DNA of 8,919 nt from Cytophagales bacterium (lineage in GTDB: Bacteria; Bacteroidota; Bacteroidia; Cytophagales; Cyclobacteriaceae): the NCBI GenBank assembly GCA_029262955.1, contig JAJCYL010000685.1:1-8919 (forward strand). Reading direction: 5' to 3'. The translations under genes and the position numbers were made by a program. Each line of letters opens with the position of its first letter. The first letter of the stretch is position 1. Shown in pieces: positions 7,260 to 8,919 of the stretch. The notes under the pieces were generated by a model. It did no database searches, was not told where the DNA came from, and saw only the letters and a program-made list of their open reading frames with translations.

Positions 7260-8009
7260 ATGTCAGTATCTACTGCCGCTGTGGAACAAGAAGAAAAGAA
7301 CATTTGGATGGGTGGAACTTCACCCATGAAAGTCAGCTATGGCAAACTGATGATGTGGTTTTTCCTGTTATCAGATGCAATAACATTTTCTGCACTTCTT
7401 GTTGCTTATGGTACAATCAGGTTCTCAAACAGAGCCTTTGAAGGAGATCGTGATCTGTTTACGTTTTCTCAGGAATATTGGCCAATACCGGAAAAGGTTT
7501 ATGAAGCTGTTCCATTTTTACACGGAGTCGAACTACCGTTAGTCTTTGTTGGTATTATGACCTTTATTTTGATTATGAGCAGTGTTACCATGGTTTTGGC
7601 GGTTGAGGCCGGACAACGGATGGACAAACCTGCGGTGATTAAATGGATGCTTTGGACACTTTTAGGAGGAATCGCATTCCTCAGTTGCCAGGCATGGGAG
7701 TGGGGACACTTTATTGTTGGAACAGATACAGGAAGTACACTTGCAGACGGGACAGTGATTTATGGGGCTAACTTATCTATTAACCAATATGGACCTCCTG
7801 CATTTGCTGACTTTTTCTTTTTCATCACCGGTTTTCATGGCTTCCACGTCTTCAGTGGGGTAATGCTAAATTTCCTCATTTTCTATTGGGCGGTAGTGGG
7901 CAAGCTGGAGAAAGTTGGCCATTATGAAATGGTTGAAAAGGTTGGTTTGTATTGGCACTTTGTTGACCTGGTATGGGTCTTTGTATTTACATTCTTTTAC
8001 TTAGTATAA
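7260..8009 (+). CDS. coxC: Cytochrome c oxidase subunit III, second copy (canonical)
   Basis: Subunit III of the oxidase, 249 residues with five hydrophobic segments (about 27-53, 92-116, 128-147, 182-209, 229-248). This subunit stabilises subunit I and supports steady proton uptake through the D-channel. The buried family Glu is present as Glu147 in CQAWEWGHF, followed by the ITGFHGFHVFSG stretch (189-200) and the terminal YWHFVDLVWVFVFTFFYL. A loop insert (about 152-180) separates helix 3 and helix 4. The ATG at 7260 follows the first subunit III gene by 18 bases, with AGAG at 7252-7255. Its divergence from the preceding gene indicates an old duplication and not a recent copy. Confidence 0.95.
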   Translation: MSVSTAAVEQEEKNIWMGGTSPMKVSYGKLMMWFFLLSDAITFSALLVAYGTIRFSNRAFEGDRDLFTFSQEYWPIPEKVYEAVPFLHGVELPLVFVGIMTFILIMSSVTMVLAVEAGQRMDKPAVIKWMLWTLLGGIAFLSCQAWEWGHFIVGTDTGSTLADGTVIYGANLSINQYGPPAFADFFFFITGFHGFHVFSGVMLNFLIFYWAVVGKLEKVGHYEMVEKVGLYWHFVDLVWVFVFTFFYLV

Positions 8010-8027
8010 TATCAGATAAGAGATAAT

Positions 8028-8351
8028 ATGGAAGAGCAGACTTCGAATATTCAGGTAATTCCACCAAACAAAGAAAAGATTAGAAAGCTATGGAAAATAG
8101 CTGCTATTCTGGGTTTGGTTACAGCAATTGAATTCGTAATAGCATTCACTGTTGGACCTGGTGCCTTTAAAGTGTCAATCTTTGTAGGTCTTACAATTGT
8201 AAAGGCATTTTATATCGTAGCTGAATTCATGCACCTGGGCCATGAAGAAAAGGCTCTAATTTGGACAATACTACTACCTCTCATTTTTGTAGTGTGGCTG
8301 ATTATTGCCTTATTGGCTCAAGGGGATTCGATATATATGTCCAAATTTTAA
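8028..8351 (+). CDS. coxD: Cytochrome c oxidase subunit IV family protein
   Basis: A 107-residue small membrane subunit of the prokaryotic COX4 family, an accessory subunit with no redox cofactor. Three hydrophobic segments are visible (about 21-42, 47-68, 76-97), and the loop after the second has KAFYIVAEFMHLGHE (59-73), characteristic of this family. A charged cytoplasmic N-terminus (EEQ...PPNKEKIRK) precedes helix 1. It begins 18 bases after coxC with AGAG at 8019-8022, and is the last structural oxidase gene before the hairpin at 8377. The family assignment is firm; the symbol varies between annotations (coxD, ctaF). Confidence 0.88.
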   Translation: MEEQTSNIQVIPPNKEKIRKLWKIAAILGLVTAIEFVIAFTVGPGAFKVSIFVGLTIVKAFYIVAEFMHLGHEEKALIWTILLPLIFVVWLIIALLAQGDSIYMSKF

Positions 8352-8376
8352 GCGAATAACAAAAAATATATTAGAG

Positions 8377-8409
8377 AATCATGGCTCATTTGGGTCATGA
8401 TTTTTTTTT
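8377..8409 (+). terminator. Intrinsic terminator-like hairpin after the oxidase genes
   Basis: The arms AATCATGGCTC (8377-8387) and GGGTCATGATT (8392-8402) can form an 11-pair stem (nine Watson-Crick pairs and two G-T pairs) around an ATTT loop, followed by an unbroken T-run at 8401-8409. This is the layout of a rho-independent terminator for the plus strand, 25 bases after the coxD stop. The T-run directly abuts the ATG of the next gene, so the element could be an attenuator allowing partial read-through and not a full stop. Confidence 0.7.
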
Positions 8410-8413
8410 ATGA
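8381..8413 (+). CDS. Possible 10-codon leader ORF inside the terminator hairpin
   Basis: An ATG in the left stem arm opens a frame encoding MAHLGHDFFL and stops at TGA 8411-8413, which overlaps the ATG of the SCO-like gene as ATGA. It is preceded by AGAG (8373-8376) four bases before the ATG, the same arrangement seen before ctaB and coxC and close to that before coxD. Translation would place a ribosome on the hairpin and then deliver it to the SCO-like start, which otherwise has only a T-run in front. The frame is short enough to arise by chance, so expression is a hypothesis. Confidence 0.35.
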   Translation: MAHLGHDFFL

Positions 8414-8919
8414 AGACTGTAATTAAGTATATCGTACTAACCATAACGCTGGTTTTTCCAGTTGTTATCTACCTTTTTTTAAAGAATTTTGGAGAAAATA
8501 AGTATGCCATCCCAGTATACTACCAGGAAGATACTGATTGGGAAGTTTCCGGATGTTTTGATTTTAGCACCCCTCATCAGATCAATTTGGCAGACTACCA
8601 AAGCTTTGATGTTGAACTGTCTGATGGGCTGGCTATTATTAATCCGGTGTTTGACGAATGCTTCCAGTGCCCTCCAAATTTGAACGAGGTAAAACGAATA
8701 ATTCAGCGCCATCCGGATATTAATGTGGTGAACTTGTACGTGGAGCAATTGACATCATATCAAAGTTCAATTACTGATCAAGGGGTGAATTGGATAGTTG
8801 AAGATGTAGCACTACCCGATATGATCAGTATTTTAAGGTGTCAACTTCTTTTTGAAATGCCCTTAGAAACTAGTGTTGTTGAAATGAATAGATCAAATCA
8901 ATTGGTGTTAATAGATGGT
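8410..8919 (+). CDS. SCO1/SenC-like membrane-anchored protein with altered copper site (3' partial)
   Basis: The first 170 residues of a protein that continues past the window. One N-terminal hydrophobic anchor (about 4-24) precedes LKNFGENKYAIPVYY (24-38), which resembles the start of Bacteroidota SCO proteins; these are periplasmic thioredoxin-fold copper chaperones or thiol reductases for CuA assembly. The expected CxxxCP motif instead reads C84-F-Q-C87-P, a CxxC form. Where SCO has its copper-binding His (pattern HSxxFVLID), the sequence reads R161-S-N-Q-L-V-L-I-D169, so His is replaced by Arg. The region between the two sites is shorter than in typical SCO. The ATG at 8410 is the only reasonable start: an in-frame stop is at 8398-8400 and the next Met is residue 138. 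Position after the oxidase genes supports an SCO role; the fold call comes from motif alignment by eye, and a redox protein unable to bind copper in the usual way is an alternative. Confidence 0.68.
   Translation, partial: MKTVIKYIVLTITLVFPVVIYLFLKNFGENKYAIPVYYQEDTDWEVSGCFDFSTPHQINLADYQSFDVELSDGLAIINPVFDECFQCPPNLNEVKRIIQRHPDINVVNLYVEQLTSYQSSITDQGVNWIVEDVALPDMISILRCQLLFEMPLETSVVEMNRSNQLVLIDG

Noticed and set aside
8367..8374. TATATTAG before the terminator hairpin as a -7 element for the SCO-like gene.
   Set aside because: One mismatch to TAnnTTTG and no TTTG at the proper upstream distance; AT-rich DNA gives such matches by chance.
8232..8401. Similarity between HLGHE in CoxD and HLGHD in the leader frame, hinting at a duplicated fragment.
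   Set aside because: Only five residues and 11 of 14 bases match, with no extension on either side; chance is the simpler explanation.
8479..8748. Minus-strand 89-residue and plus-strand 64-residue open frames near the window end.
   Set aside because: Both overlap the SCO-like frame that starts at 8410, has a membrane anchor and family motifs, and stays open to the window end; the alternatives show no protein-like features.

Overview
The window is one continuous stretch of plus-strand genes for an aerobic respiratory chain, and it looks like a chromosome of the Bacteroidota, most likely a Cytophagales-type member. The clues are the gene order (end of an Alternative Complex III cluster, then an aa3-type cytochrome c oxidase cluster with heme A synthesis genes inside it), lineage-style protein details (subunit II with CNKIC in its CuA loop, His-rich start of subunit I, CtaA starting with a GMGCPDWPRCFG loop), moderately AT-rich DNA, and the near absence of classical Shine-Dalgarno sequences. 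The taxonomic call is an inference from gene content.

Layout: 2-406 is the 3' part of actE (monoheme cytochrome c of Alternative Complex III; its 5' end lies outside the window). 424-1698 is actF (integral membrane subunit of the same complex). 1732-2775 is coxB and 2806-4620 is coxA (catalytic core of the oxidase). 4639-5724 is ctaA (heme A synthase) and 5761-6660 is ctaB (heme O synthase). 6660-7241 and 7260-8009 are two different subunit III-type proteins, and 8028-8351 is a small subunit IV. After a hairpin plus T-run (8377-8409), an SCO1/SenC-like gene starts at 8410 and runs off the window end. All gaps between genes are under 60 bases; there are no tRNAs, rRNAs, mobile elements or CRISPR arrays.

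How it works together: Alternative Complex III oxidises menaquinol and passes electrons through ActE-type cytochrome c to the CuA centre of CoxB, then to heme a and the heme a3-CuB centre of CoxA, where O2 is reduced. CtaB and CtaA convert heme B to heme O and then heme A for CoxA. SCO proteins normally help load CuA. The linkage fits the known physical supercomplex of Alternative Complex III with aa3 oxidase in Bacteroidota.

The core of the window is ordinary respiratory machinery. The most unusual part is the 3' end: a terminator-like hairpin contains a ten-codon reading frame whose stop overlaps (ATGA) the start of the SCO-like gene, and that SCO-like protein appears to have altered all of its expected copper ligands. 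I do not see a wholly new multi-gene system here.
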